From a virus, in the IMG/VR virus record IMGVR_UViG_3300027899_000003, positions 1 to 34,157 of that record: 34,157 nucleotides of DNA; one strand, 5' to 3'. The notes beneath the pieces were generated by a model. It was not told the origin of the DNA. It made no database searches and was given only the letters and a program-made list of their open reading frames with translations. A program made the position numbers and the translations under genes. This document shows, in pieces, positions 14,935-23,631 of the stretch (its first letter is position 1; each line of letters opens with the position of its first letter).

Positions 14935-15114
14935 ATGGCGAATCCAAAAAACGATATAGCAGAAAAGAAACAAGCCGCGAAAGCTCGCGTAACTGCTCAC
15001 TTAACAGGCGAATTAAAAAAAAAATTCTTTGATGAAGTCGAAAGGACTGGCACCAAAGAATCTTATTTGCTCAAAGAAATATTATCTGAACATTATGGAA
15101 AGAATAGGTTTTAG
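14935..15114 (+). CDS. Ribbon-helix-helix DNA-binding regulator (Arc/CopG-like)
   Basis: A 59-residue protein on the strand opposite to all its neighbours. The central part follows the ribbon-helix-helix pattern: a strand RVTAHLTG (residues 18-25), helix A ELKKKFFDEVERTG (26-39), a turn TKES, and helix B YLLKEILSEHY (44-54). Dimers of such proteins insert the paired strands into the major groove. The start ATG lies ten bases from a 9-bp dyad, suggesting self-control, and the gene faces the protease-capsid operon. Its end overlaps the fibre gene end by four bases, tail to tail. Confidence 0.75.
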   Translation: MANPKNDIAEKKQAAKARVTAHLTGELKKKFFDEVERTGTKESYLLKEILSEHYGKNRF

Positions 15115-15944
15115 TTTGTGCTTATAACAGATAACATTACTTGACCTCTTACTGCTAATGTCCCACCTGTATTTATCGGCCAATTAATTAATGGTTGTGG
15201 GGACAAATACATTACGTTATCGTTTGCTTGTATAAGAATGCGCATTGCGCCAGTACTGCCTGTTGTTGTATAAGTTCCAACACCATCATAATCTTCATAA
15301 GATTTGTATGGCATTTGTATTGCTAAATATGATGTTGATGCTGAATTGGAAGCGTTTTTGATATTAAAATTAATCATCATCATAGCACCAGTTAATACTG
15401 TATATTTTACATTCCAATCTGCACTACTTGCAATTGTAAATGTGCCTGCCAAAGCAGTTAGATAAGCAGCATCATAAGGAAAAACAACTTTTCTACCAAG
15501 TCTTAAATTTTCAATAAAACTATAAGTAACAGAACCGCTTCCACTTGGACCACTTGACCAAACTACTTTTCTAACTTCGTGAACATTATTTGATGTTCCA
15601 TCTGAAAACAATGATGGGTCATAATTAGCAGCAGTTACGTATGTTGTTGTAATTGTGCCTACAATAACATCTGTGCCTGTTAATATTCCACTTGCAGCAT
15701 CAGTTAGAAATATTTCTCCATTAATATAAATTGCACCAGCAGTAACTGACCAATTTGAACCGCTATATCCTACATTTGCTCCAACTAAAATAGTACCAAA
15801 TGCAACTAATGGAACTGCTCCCTGCATTGCTGCTAAAGTACTTTGTGTTGTTTCTTGATGTGCCGCTTGTAAATGTGCTAATGTGCCACTTTTAAATGGC
15901 ATTGCACTTGTACTTGAAATGTCTGTAAATTTTACTTTTTTCAT
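15111..15944 (-). CDS. Tail fibre or baseplate-associated structural protein
   Basis: A 277-residue protein starting MKKVKFTDISSTSAMPFKSG, a start seen in Bacteroidota phage structural proteins that attach to the tail end. It has a helical N-terminus (LAHLQAAHQETTQSTLAAMQ), then an all-beta low-charge body with GAIYINGEIFLTDAAS. It follows baseplate J and a gpI-like gene, where myoviruses carry a tail fibre. It could be a short side fibre distinct from the large fibre at 3452-5350. Confidence 0.65.
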   Translation of the reverse strand: MKKVKFTDISSTSAMPFKSGTLAHLQAAHQETTQSTLAAMQGAVPLVAFGTILVGANVGYSGSNWSVTAGAIYINGEIFLTDAASGILTGTDVIVGTITTTYVTAANYDPSLFSDGTSNNVHEVRKVVWSSGPSGSGSVTYSFIENLRLGRKVVFPYDAAYLTALAGTFTIASSADWNVKYTVLTGAMMMINFNIKNASNSASTSYLAIQMPYKSYEDYDGVGTYTTTGSTGAMRILIQANDNVMYLSPQPLINWPINTGGTLAVRGQVMLSVISTN

Positions 15945-15945
15945 T

Positions 15946-16650
15946 TTAATATGTTATTACATCGTAAGTTATGCCTGCATAGTTATACAGGTCGGCAATT
16001 TGCCTAATTATATTTTCATTGTTTGCGCTAATATTTGGTGCAATATCTGTTGCAGGTGGTATTGTTAACGCGTTTGCCACTCCAATAGGCACGTTAATTG
16101 TAAATTCATCACCTGTGTTTGCAATGTTTATAGCTTGTATAAATGTTTGCGCTTCGCCATTGCCGTAAACTATTAACGAACTATTTACCTCTGTAAATCC
16201 AACGTAAAGCACAACATCACTTGTACTGCCCGGGCCTATCCATATATCACTACTACCCGGCACATTTACAAACGTAGTACCAAAATATTCATTCAATGCC
16301 CACTCAAATAATAAGTGCTGTGCATTGTATTTGCAACGCGGCTCAATGCCTACAAACTGGTCTTGAATCTTAAACCAATAGTTTGTGTTTGTTGGTAATT
16401 GACCAGTATTGGCAACCCAGCATTGATAGATTGATTTATCAGTGTACTTCACTTGGTTACCTACTGCATAGGCAGTTGCACCGCTATAAATTGCCGCTGC
16501 ATTGCCATATTGAAACGTGCCAAACATTGTGTTGTATAGCACTTGCAATGGATTTATAAGTGTTTTAGTCCAAGCCTTATAAATTGCAAGCCGTTTTTTA
16601 GGCGGTAGGAAGTTGACCGCAAATGTGTCGGTATTAATGATTGAACTCAT
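15946..16650 (-). CDS. gpI-like baseplate protein with inserted glycan-binding-like motif
   Basis: A 234-residue protein just after baseplate J, where P2 and Mu phages have gpI/gp48. The N-terminus (FLPPKKRLAIYKAWTKTLIN) suits that role. Residues about 54-94 carry a pattern like carbohydrate-binding modules of family 5/12: YSGATAYAVGNQVKYTD followed by IYQC, TGQLP and YW. A similar patch is in the head adaptor at 21080-21754. The rest is beta-rich with a C-terminal helix (NIIRQIADLYNYAG). One-base overlaps on each side show tight coupling. Confidence 0.6.
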   Translation of the reverse strand: MSSIINTDTFAVNFLPPKKRLAIYKAWTKTLINPLQVLYNTMFGTFQYGNAAAIYSGATAYAVGNQVKYTDKSIYQCWVANTGQLPTNTNYWFKIQDQFVGIEPRCKYNAQHLLFEWALNEYFGTTFVNVPGSSDIWIGPGSTSDVVLYVGFTEVNSSLIVYGNGEAQTFIQAINIANTGDEFTINVPIGVANALTIPPATDIAPNISANNENIIRQIADLYNYAGITYDVITY

Positions 16651-17489
16651 TATTGTACGATATAATTTAACGTGTCAACAAACGTATGCGATGCAGTTGT
16701 TTCTTCTGTTACATAACCCGCAATAGTTTGATATTGTACGCTATCAATACCAGTTGATAAGTTGTATAATGTTACACCTGCACCATATCCAACAGTATCT
16801 CTGCGCACTAAAATACGCGTTAACGATATTGAAATTACACCCTCCACCGCTTGCATAGCATCAACTACCGCTTGCGTGCTGATTACTCCGTTAAATGGCA
16901 AGTTAGCCATGTATCTATTCAACGCTGCTTCAACATTTGTTGCAACAACGGATGAATATTGACCGTTGTAGTAAATAGTTGCTGCTACTTCCATCTTATC
17001 ACTTTCTTCGTTTATCAACGTGAACGCAATGCCCGCAGGATTAAACGTTTCAACATAACTTTGAAGCTCCGCCAATTCGCCTCCAGATACGGGTGCAGGT
17101 GGCTCTGATTTCGCTACCTTAATCAGCACCGTTCTGTTTGGTGCAGTTATTACTGCGCACCTCGTTAATATTTGATTTGCAGGTGTAACTGTTGGGTATT
17201 CAATAACAAATGTTGAGGTGTTTAATTCAGCAACATCGCCCGTTTGAAATTTCAACACTTTATTGCGTGTCCATTGTGGTGTGCTTGGAGCAGCGGTGCT
17301 TGCAATGGTTTCTAAATCTATTTTAAATAAATCTTGCAACTGCTCAAATATGGCTATGCAGGAAGCAACAATAAAATAATATAGATTCCATTTCGCAGTT
17401 TGACTTGTTGAGGTCAATGCCGATAATGTTGGGTCTGCATTCTTTGCATCCAACATTGATTGTTTTATTTGCGTTACTGTGCGGGCCAT
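16650..17489 (-). CDS. Baseplate J-like wedge protein
   Basis: A 279-residue protein resembling the gpJ/gp47 family: an N-terminal helical part (LYYFIVASCIAIFEQLQDLF), then a central beta domain that reads like the wedge core, ILTRCAVITAPNRTVLIKVA, and a C-terminal domain with MANLPFNGVISTQAVVDAMQ followed by AVEGVISISLTRILVRRD, close to the typical end of baseplate J proteins. It is expected to form the outer baseplate ring. The gene is far from the hub-spike-gp25 block, an unusual order. Confidence 0.75.
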   Translation of the reverse strand: MARTVTQIKQSMLDAKNADPTLSALTSTSQTAKWNLYYFIVASCIAIFEQLQDLFKIDLETIASTAAPSTPQWTRNKVLKFQTGDVAELNTSTFVIEYPTVTPANQILTRCAVITAPNRTVLIKVAKSEPPAPVSGGELAELQSYVETFNPAGIAFTLINEESDKMEVAATIYYNGQYSSVVATNVEAALNRYMANLPFNGVISTQAVVDAMQAVEGVISISLTRILVRRDTVGYGAGVTLYNLSTGIDSVQYQTIAGYVTEETTASHTFVDTLNYIVQ

Positions 17490-17491
17490 TA

Positions 17492-18010
17492 TTATAGTGT
17501 TAAAACGTAATAGCTTAAATATACATCTAACTCACCATCGCCCGCTAATGGGTTGCCTATTTGCGCACCAATAGTAAACGGCAAGTCATCAATAATTCCT
17601 GTTACGGTTGATGTTGGTGTTACTGAACGTGAAAGGTACTTATCAGATGTTCCTGCAAGCGCACTATTGTAATTCGCAGTCCATAACGAATTATTTGGTG
17701 ACAATGTGATAGTTTGGTTGGTTGTGTATTCAATCGTGCCAAAACGATATCTTAAAACAACGCTAACAGGCACAATTAAAGTATTAGCACCTTGCGCAGC
17801 TACTAATGTAATAGGTGTTGTGTACATGTCTAATATTTGTGCAGAGGTTATTGATGTTTTTTGCACTTTTATTGATTCATTCGCCAATGTATAGGCAGCA
17901 ATAGCATCAACATCAGTTATTGATGTAACTGCATTTTGATTTATAACTACTTTTTCAGTTCCGTCAAGTGCTGCCGCTATTGGTAACTCGGATATTTTTT
18001 GCTCTGCCAT
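17492..18010 (-). CDS. Structural protein with tail-fibre N-terminal motif
   Basis: A 172-residue, low-charge, beta-rich protein. Its start (EQKISELPIAAALDGTEKVV followed by INQNAV) matches the first residues of the 632-residue tail fibre, with the pattern ISxLxxAxxLxGTExxxIxQ, suggesting a common docking surface. The remainder reads as beta strands (RYRFGTIEYTTNQTITLSPN). It lies between the gp37-like gene and baseplate J; possible roles are a head or neck fibre, or a baseplate appendage. Confidence 0.55.
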   Translation of the reverse strand: MAEQKISELPIAAALDGTEKVVINQNAVTSITDVDAIAAYTLANESIKVQKTSITSAQILDMYTTPITLVAAQGANTLIVPVSVVLRYRFGTIEYTTNQTITLSPNNSLWTANYNSALAGTSDKYLSRSVTPTSTVTGIIDDLPFTIGAQIGNPLAGDGELDVYLSYYVLTL

Positions 18011-18011
18011 T

Positions 18012-18587
18012 TTATTGTTGTATTATTAGTGTATAACCTGTTTCTGTTGTTAATTGATAACCTAATTGACTTGCCAATGCTACGGCTTCGGGAATGCTAC
18101 CAGTACGAATGATGTCATCTTCTATTTGTGGCTCATTGTTGGTAATTAACATTGTGACCATTGCTTCCGTTATCGGTAAGCTTGAAGCCGTATAATCAAA
18201 GCCTTGCATTGTGTAGGTGATGATAAACTCTTGAATATTTGTATGGTCAAATGATTGAATTTCACTACGTCTTAAAAATCTACTGTTGTAAGGTGTTGAC
18301 CAATTATGTACCAATGCATTTAGATCTTGTTTTAATTGCAAAACTTCTGTGTCTTCGGTTTTATAACTTTCAAAACCTAAATGTAAAGCTATTGACAATG
18401 TGCCTTGCTGTTGCCCTTGCAAATTCTCAATGTAATCAGCATTTGAAAACTCAATAAAACAGCAAGGATAGTTGAATGGAACGTTCACATCCTCGCGCTC
18501 AAATTGGTTATTCCATAATGCAACATACTTCAACGCGGTTAACGTTTCAATCCTTGCTTTTAATTGATTATATATTGCTAACTGCAT
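18012..18587 (-). CDS. Mu gp37-like (DUF1834-like) tail completion protein
   Basis: A 191-residue protein after the gpG-like gene, where Mu-like phages carry gp37. It begins with a helix (LAIYNQLKARIETLTALKYV) and continues with beta strands FNYPCCFIEFSNADY and LSIALHLGFESYK, the pattern expected of a tail terminator or neck protein. The TAATG start overlap couples it to gpG. The last 50 residues are not conserved by eye. Family placement is by layout and fold impression. Confidence 0.55.
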   Translation of the reverse strand: MQLAIYNQLKARIETLTALKYVALWNNQFEREDVNVPFNYPCCFIEFSNADYIENLQGQQQGTLSIALHLGFESYKTEDTEVLQLKQDLNALVHNWSTPYNSRFLRRSEIQSFDHTNIQEFIITYTMQGFDYTASSLPITEAMVTMLITNNEPQIEDDIIRTGSIPEAVALASQLGYQLTTETGYTLIIQQ

Positions 18588-19027
18588 TATTTAAAAATGT
18601 TATCTAATCTTTTAACAATAACTGCTTTTACTTTCTCGTTTAGGTTGTAACTATCTCCCATAAATTGTCGCTTGGGCATATTTTTTAAACCATTGTTATG
18701 TCGCGCAGCATAAACCAAATCAGTTGAAATCTTAATCGTTAACGCTGCTCTGTTTGCAGGATTACGTATGATTGACCGCCTTAAATCTCCAGTCTTTACT
18801 AATATTGCTCTTGTTGTGTCATCAACAGTTTTACCGCCTTTAGTTTTATACGTTGTGCGCTTTCTCGGTTTCCATTTTTGCACATTCTTGTCATCAAAAC
18901 CTTGCTTCCTAAATGAATCAACAAAGAACACTTTAGCCGTATTCCCAACATCAACAATAGCCGCTTCCATCGCTTTACGCGCTTTCTTTTCTGCCTGTTT
19001 TAAATCGAATTTATTGCTCTTTGCCAT
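18587..19027 (-). CDS. Mu gpG-like virion morphogenesis protein
   Basis: A 146-residue basic protein from the ATG at 19025-19027, which overlaps the upstream stop as TAATG (a longer start at 19051 is less likely). The core, RAILVKTGDLRRSIIRNPAN (about residues 81-100), then VYAARHNNG and MPKRQFMGDS, is characteristic of the phage virion morphogenesis family (Mu gpG, HK97 gp10-like), which acts in tail completion or head-tail joining. Located directly after the gpF-like gene, as in Mu. Confidence 0.85.
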   Translation of the reverse strand: MAKSNKFDLKQAEKKARKAMEAAIVDVGNTAKVFFVDSFRKQGFDDKNVQKWKPRKRTTYKTKGGKTVDDTTRAILVKTGDLRRSIIRNPANRAALTIKISTDLVYAARHNNGLKNMPKRQFMGDSYNLNEKVKAVIVKRLDNIFK

Positions 19028-19818
19028 TATGTCGGTATAGGTAAATTCCAATTCTTTTTAGCCATTTCTTTGTCACCCTTTGCAATGTCAAAGTAAGGGT
19101 GCTTGTCTTTGCCATTTTCCTTAAACACATAGCCATCAATGCCAGCGTTCATCCTAAACAATGGCGGCACATCATCGGGCGGTGTAAACTTGCTCAAATC
19201 AGTTTCTTGCCCCTCTGATAGTTGTATTACGGTACAACGACAACGCCACCCATTCGGGGGGTAGTATTGTTTCCAGAATGGGTCGCTTATTGGGCGAATG
19301 ATATTGTCTAACGCTTGGTGTGTTGGTCTTACTCTGCCATCACCAACGGTTTGATATTGCAATAATGGTAACACATCGGCATCGGCTTCAATACGCTTCC
19401 AATCTGATGCCATACGAGCTGATGCTTTCGCAGTTTGATATTCGGCTTGCAAGTAGTCTTCGTTGTATAGCGTAAACATTGGCTTAACTGCCTCTTTGAA
19501 CTTATAGAAGTTACTTTGCAATTCAGGGTCTGCTAACATCGCAGTCATTGCCCTTGTTTGTTGGTATGTTTTAGCACCCGAAAATATGTAAATGTTATTG
19601 GTTAAATCGGCAACTAATACCTCATCAACAACTGGTGCTAAATCAATGCCCTCTTTTAAATATTTCGCAGTTTTTAAATAAATTCCCTCTGGTAACGTTT
19701 GGTTATTAATCGCACCTATCCACACATCATTCGACATACGATTAAAATCATTCTCGTCAAACGGTGTTGGCGGGTCAACCTCCTTATCAATATTCAATAT
19801 GTCGCAGTAGCCGCACAT
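19027..19818 (-). CDS. Mu gpF-like minor head protein
   Basis: A 263-residue protein with the SPP1 gp7/Mu gpF C-terminal signature: DGRVRPTHQALDNIIRPISD (about residues 167-186) followed by WKQYYPPNGWRCRCTV (about 189-204), including the conserved Cys-rich end. The N-terminal Cys pair in MCGYCDIL is unusual. Proteins of this family bind the portal and enter the prohead as minor head proteins. Immediate one-base overlap with the portal gene. Confidence 0.88.
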   Translation of the reverse strand: MCGYCDILNIDKEVDPPTPFDENDFNRMSNDVWIGAINNQTLPEGIYLKTAKYLKEGIDLAPVVDEVLVADLTNNIYIFSGAKTYQQTRAMTAMLADPELQSNFYKFKEAVKPMFTLYNEDYLQAEYQTAKASARMASDWKRIEADADVLPLLQYQTVGDGRVRPTHQALDNIIRPISDPFWKQYYPPNGWRCRCTVIQLSEGQETDLSKFTPPDDVPPLFRMNAGIDGYVFKENGKDKHPYFDIAKGDKEMAKKNWNLPIPT

Positions 19819-21080
19819 TAACTATAAATGTTTCTTAATCGTTTTGCAATGTTTTCAACTCCACTTTCAACATAAATTTTACCGTCTAATGTTTCAACAC
19901 CTCCTACATCCTCTGCTTGTTCATGCAACATTGTTTCCATTAATTCAATGCCGTATTTATGCTCTAAATATTCATTCTCAAACTTAACATAAGGCATAAA
20001 TGAAGCATCAATCTTTGCTTGCTCAATCAATGGCAAGTTCTCACTATCATCATACTTAAACGTGCAACCTGTTAAATCAAATCCATTGCGAATCATCATC
20101 GGCACTAACTGGTCTTCAATGATAAACTGCATTTTTAACGTGTCCTGCTTCGCTATCATTTCCGCAACACCCTCGTGAACATTCGCGCTTCCGCTGTATG
20201 TTTTTTCATCGGTTGTGCCTGTTTGCCCTAAAATAATCTTACTTATTTCGCTATTGCAACGTTCCACCATTTTATCGAATACTGCATAGGCATCGGTGCG
20301 GCTTGCTTGCATCATTTCGATGTTGTCGTTTAAATCCAACACAGCCCACGAGGCTACACCCATATTGCGCAGCATATTCTCCATGTTTTTGCGTGTCAAT
20401 TCATCGCGCACATCTGTTTTGCCAACACGTATCGGACTGCCAAACACTTCAGCAAACTCCGCCCATGCTGCCATTGCGTTTTTCTTCCAAATAACGTATG
20501 GTGCAAGGTACATCATTAATCCTAAATCTTTCTTTTCACCTACACCAATACACCAGTTATTATATGGTGATACATCAAAATTCTTTCCCTCCGTAACCGT
20601 TGCTGTGTTTGTTCTAACAAGGCTAAATTCAGGCACTACATAAATGCGCGGTATAAGTTCAACACTTGAATACTTATCGTTTATAATTGCACCAAATTGA
20701 ACACAACTAAAGCCCCAAAATATTGAATCTAATGATAAACTTTGGAAGTCATAAAACCACTTTTGGTTAAACAATGCAGTTTTATCTTTATCACATTCGC
20801 CATCAGGTCCATAAACCATAAACTTCTTGCTCAATATCTTTGATTTACGCTGCAACATTGCCGATTGCACCTGCCCATCTAACACAATTTGCTGATAGGT
20901 TTGCATCAATAAAAAGCGGTTTGGGTACATCGGTGATTCAGCCGCTTGTAACGCAATGTTAAACCTTGTTGCATCCTGTCTAACACGTTGTAACTGTTGC
21001 TCAAAGTCAATAGTCTTACGTATGTTAGCCTTTTGCGGTTGTGGTTTATTGAAGTTAAATATATCGTTATACCAAGCCAT
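19818..21080 (-). CDS. Portal protein (Mu gp29-like, DUF935)
   Basis: A 420-residue protein of the DUF935 type: IVLDGQVQSAMLQRKSKILS (about residues 67-86), PYVIWKKNAMAAWAEFAEVF (about 193-212) and GSPIRVGKTDVRD, with ISKIILGQTGTTDEKTYSGS (about 283-302) matching the hallmark near the stem of this family. It forms the dodecameric DNA gate of the head. Slightly shorter than Mu gp29 (about 500 residues). It sits after the gp36-like adaptor and before gpF, a gene order slightly different from Mu. Confidence 0.9.
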   Translation of the reverse strand: MAWYNDIFNFNKPQPQKANIRKTIDFEQQLQRVRQDATRFNIALQAAESPMYPNRFLLMQTYQQIVLDGQVQSAMLQRKSKILSKKFMVYGPDGECDKDKTALFNQKWFYDFQSLSLDSIFWGFSCVQFGAIINDKYSSVELIPRIYVVPEFSLVRTNTATVTEGKNFDVSPYNNWCIGVGEKKDLGLMMYLAPYVIWKKNAMAAWAEFAEVFGSPIRVGKTDVRDELTRKNMENMLRNMGVASWAVLDLNDNIEMMQASRTDAYAVFDKMVERCNSEISKIILGQTGTTDEKTYSGSANVHEGVAEMIAKQDTLKMQFIIEDQLVPMMIRNGFDLTGCTFKYDDSENLPLIEQAKIDASFMPYVKFENEYLEHKYGIELMETMLHEQAEDVGGVETLDGKIYVESGVENIAKRLRNIYS

Positions 21081-21754
21081 TATTTAAAGAAATTATCTTG
21101 TTTGTCTAAACTATTTCCGTAGCGAATTGAATAGCCAGTGCTATCGGTTGAATTGATGTTTAACACCTCTGCCGTATCTGTGCCACTTGCCCATCTGTCT
21201 AATTGGTCTAATGCTTCGCGGTTGCGTTCTATTCTCAAGTCGGGTATGTTGCGCGGATTAATCCTTGCGTGTAGGTTATATAAAGTCATATCCATTGCAA
21301 GCTCAACAAACATCGGGTATCTATTATCGCCAACAGTCCAATAATCGGTGTCGGTTGTTAATACGTTTACCATTGGTGACCAATACGCTGTTAATGTCAA
21401 AGGTTGGTTTGTGCTTGCTGCAATAGCTGTGTAAACATAGCCATTGTCATCTGTTACAATGTTGCCTATAATGTATTCGGTTTTGTTATCCCAGCGATTA
21501 AAGTCATTAACGTGTGTGATTACTTCGCCTAATATAACTCTGTCGCGTGTTCTGTAATGTGTTGCTGCTGAATAGGCATCCATTGTGCCTAATTCAATGT
21601 CAACCATGTATCTTTGGACTAATTTTGTCCTCATTCTACTTATGGCCTTAACCTCGCTATCGTACAAATTTTGCGGGGTGTTCTCGGTTATCTGATTGAG
21701 GTCAACCGTTTGAATTATTGAAAGATAGTCGGAGGTTTTTAAGAATCGTGCCAT
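21080..21754 (-). CDS. Mu gp36-like head-tail adaptor with inserted glycan-binding-like motif
   Basis: A 224-residue protein with a helix-rich adaptor frame: SEVKAISRMRTKLVQRYMVD (about residues 33-52) and VELAMDMTLYNLHARINPRN (about 148-167), IPDLRIERNREALDQLDRWA after it, a pattern of the gp36/DUF1320 family. Between the halves (about 88-126) lies an insert with YIIGNIVTDDNGYVYTA, NQP and YW, like a family 5/12 carbohydrate-binding module. This may decorate the neck. The gene follows the large terminase after a 45-base gap. Confidence 0.6.
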   Translation of the reverse strand: MARFLKTSDYLSIIQTVDLNQITENTPQNLYDSEVKAISRMRTKLVQRYMVDIELGTMDAYSAATHYRTRDRVILGEVITHVNDFNRWDNKTEYIIGNIVTDDNGYVYTAIAASTNQPLTLTAYWSPMVNVLTTDTDYWTVGDNRYPMFVELAMDMTLYNLHARINPRNIPDLRIERNREALDQLDRWASGTDTAEVLNINSTDSTGYSIRYGNSLDKQDNFFK

Positions 21755-21799
21755 GATGCAAAATAATAATAAAAAATTTGATTAATGATTAAAATGTAA

Positions 21800-23173
21800 C
21801 TAAAATCTACTTGCTGATTTATATTCAGCATCTCTACCCACAACAACAAGCGGTTTGATAATTCCTGTTTGAAAGCGTGCATATTGACTGCTAAATACCG
21901 ATGTAATTAAATAACGTGTTAAATCTACAATGTGACCAAATGGCTGGTAACTTACTTTTGTGACAGGATCGGTTACGGTTTTTTTATCTACTTTGCCGTT
22001 TTTATCCTCCTTTGTATTTTCAAAATCTAATATTGCCACGCGGCAACTTTCATCAGCTATGAATGAAATGCCTTGCTCATTGTAGCCTAAAATAGCATTA
22101 AAGAAATCAGCACTCGGGCGCACATTCGGGTTTGATTTAGCCACTCGCCTAATCGGTTTAACCTCATCTAATTCGTTTATCAGTAAGCGAAACAAATCAA
22201 ATCCCTTTTCTTGCTTAACATCGTCTTTTTGGCTGGTGCTATCGCCACAAACATAAACATGTCCGTTGTGCTTCCAATGTCGTAATCGTTGCATTATTGC
22301 TCTGCCCATTGCTTTGGTTGTATTGTCGGGGTTCTTTAAAGCTATGCAATCAATCAATCTAATTTCGTTGTCATCACTAATTTGAAATATACCACAAGGA
22401 AAGTATGGGTTTACGTTTTCATCAAACGAAAGCCAAACTGCCAACGATGGGTCATAGGTTACAATACCAGTGTGTTTAATTGTTGACCAACTTTTAAGAA
22501 ATTCGCCACCGAAATCAACTTTGCCCCATTCACCAAGCACATAAACTTTGTGCAAGTTTGGGTTAGCTTTTACACGCTCGGTTAAATGGTGAATGTAATC
22601 GGCATCGAGGAATGAATTGTCTTTGTAAGTCGTGTTCATCAACATGGTTTCAGCATCAGGTTCATCAAAGAATCTGCGCTTTATCCAGTGCTGCTCACTT
22701 ATCGGGTTAAATGTAATAATAAACTGTTTGTAGTTTTCTGTTTCGCCTCGCACCCTTAACTCTAACTGATTAAAATCTAATTCATCCAACTCGGTTGCTT
22801 CCTCGCACCAAACCGATGTGATACCTGCAATTGATTTAATTTTTTCGGGGTCATCCATACCGGCACAAAGTATTTCATTGCCTGTTGGATTGTGGGTAAA
22901 TCGCATCTCACTTTTGTTTATAGTGAATTCGCTAAATATATCGTACTCTAATAGCTTATCTACAAACAACTGATAAACACTATTACGAATCGTTGTTGCC
23001 ACCTTTCTAATGCACAATATTCGATGGCCTTGCTCCGTTGTGATTCGCAGGATTATCTTTTGAACTGCCGCTATGGATTTGCCCGATCCTGCGCCGCCTT
23101 TCAAAACTGCATATCGTTGCTCGTTTTTAAGGAATGGAATATAGACCTCGTTTACTTCGATTTCACGCTCCAT
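21800..23173 (-). CDS. terL: Terminase large subunit
   Basis: A 457-residue packaging motor and nuclease. Walker A GGAGSGKS at residues 26-33; Walker B SVWCEE at about 120-125, followed by the coupling region FIITFNPIS near 150-158. The C-terminal nuclease half has an acidic site with YVCGDSTSQKDD around 310 and further acidic residues near 374-383 (FIADESCRVA). The sequence type is like PBSX/Terminase_3, often linked to headful packaging, which agrees with a circularly permuted genome. Overlaps the small subunit gene by 22 bases. Confidence 0.93.
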   Translation of the reverse strand: MEREIEVNEVYIPFLKNEQRYAVLKGGAGSGKSIAAVQKIILRITTEQGHRILCIRKVATTIRNSVYQLFVDKLLEYDIFSEFTINKSEMRFTHNPTGNEILCAGMDDPEKIKSIAGITSVWCEEATELDELDFNQLELRVRGETENYKQFIITFNPISEQHWIKRRFFDEPDAETMLMNTTYKDNSFLDADYIHHLTERVKANPNLHKVYVLGEWGKVDFGGEFLKSWSTIKHTGIVTYDPSLAVWLSFDENVNPYFPCGIFQISDDNEIRLIDCIALKNPDNTTKAMGRAIMQRLRHWKHNGHVYVCGDSTSQKDDVKQEKGFDLFRLLINELDEVKPIRRVAKSNPNVRPSADFFNAILGYNEQGISFIADESCRVAILDFENTKEDKNGKVDKKTVTDPVTKVSYQPFGHIVDLTRYLITSVFSSQYARFQTGIIKPLVVVGRDAEYKSASRF

Positions 23174-23631
23174 GAACGTATTTCTTTGCCATTAGTGGTT
23201 AAATCTGTTTTAGTTGCTGCATAACTTCCATCCATCTTATTAAGTTCGGCAATTGCTTTAGTTCTGTCGTTATGGTCTGGCTCGGATGGGTATTCCATAA
23301 TTTTACCAGCAATAACAAATGGTTTCTTAATCTTAATCTCACCCTTTGCAATCTTGCTCAACATCTCCATTCGTTCGGCAGTTGATAGTATATTCTTTTC
23401 TGCTAATTCAGTTATGGCAGTTGATGTTGCATTGTTAATTGCTTGCTTAACTAATTCTTTATGTTCTTGGATTTCCTTTGCATACCTTTTAGCAAGTATT
23501 GAACCTTTGCTTCGTGCAGTATTGCCATTTACTTTTTTTTGTGCAATAGCCTCAATATAGGCTTTATCCTGCGATATGCCATTGGCAACTAACTCAATGA
23601 ATTTAGTGTGTTTAAGTGATGGTGTTGCCAT
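23152..23631 (-). CDS. terS: Terminase small subunit
   Basis: A 159-residue protein with the N-terminal helix-turn-helix of small terminases: FIELVANGISQDKAYIEAIA (about residues 11-30), then NGNTARSKGSILAKRYAKEI (35-54). A central helical oligomerisation region follows, and the C-terminus (KTDLTTNGKEIRSWSVKSK) resembles the usual end that binds the large subunit. It would recognise the packaging start site, often near or in this gene. Overlaps the methyltransferase gene by 20 bases. Confidence 0.88.
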   Translation of the reverse strand: MATPSLKHTKFIELVANGISQDKAYIEAIAQKKVNGNTARSKGSILAKRYAKEIQEHKELVKQAINNATSTAITELAEKNILSTAERMEMLSKIAKGEIKIKKPFVIAGKIMEYPSEPDHNDRTKAIAELNKMDGSYAATKTDLTTNGKEIRSWSVKSK

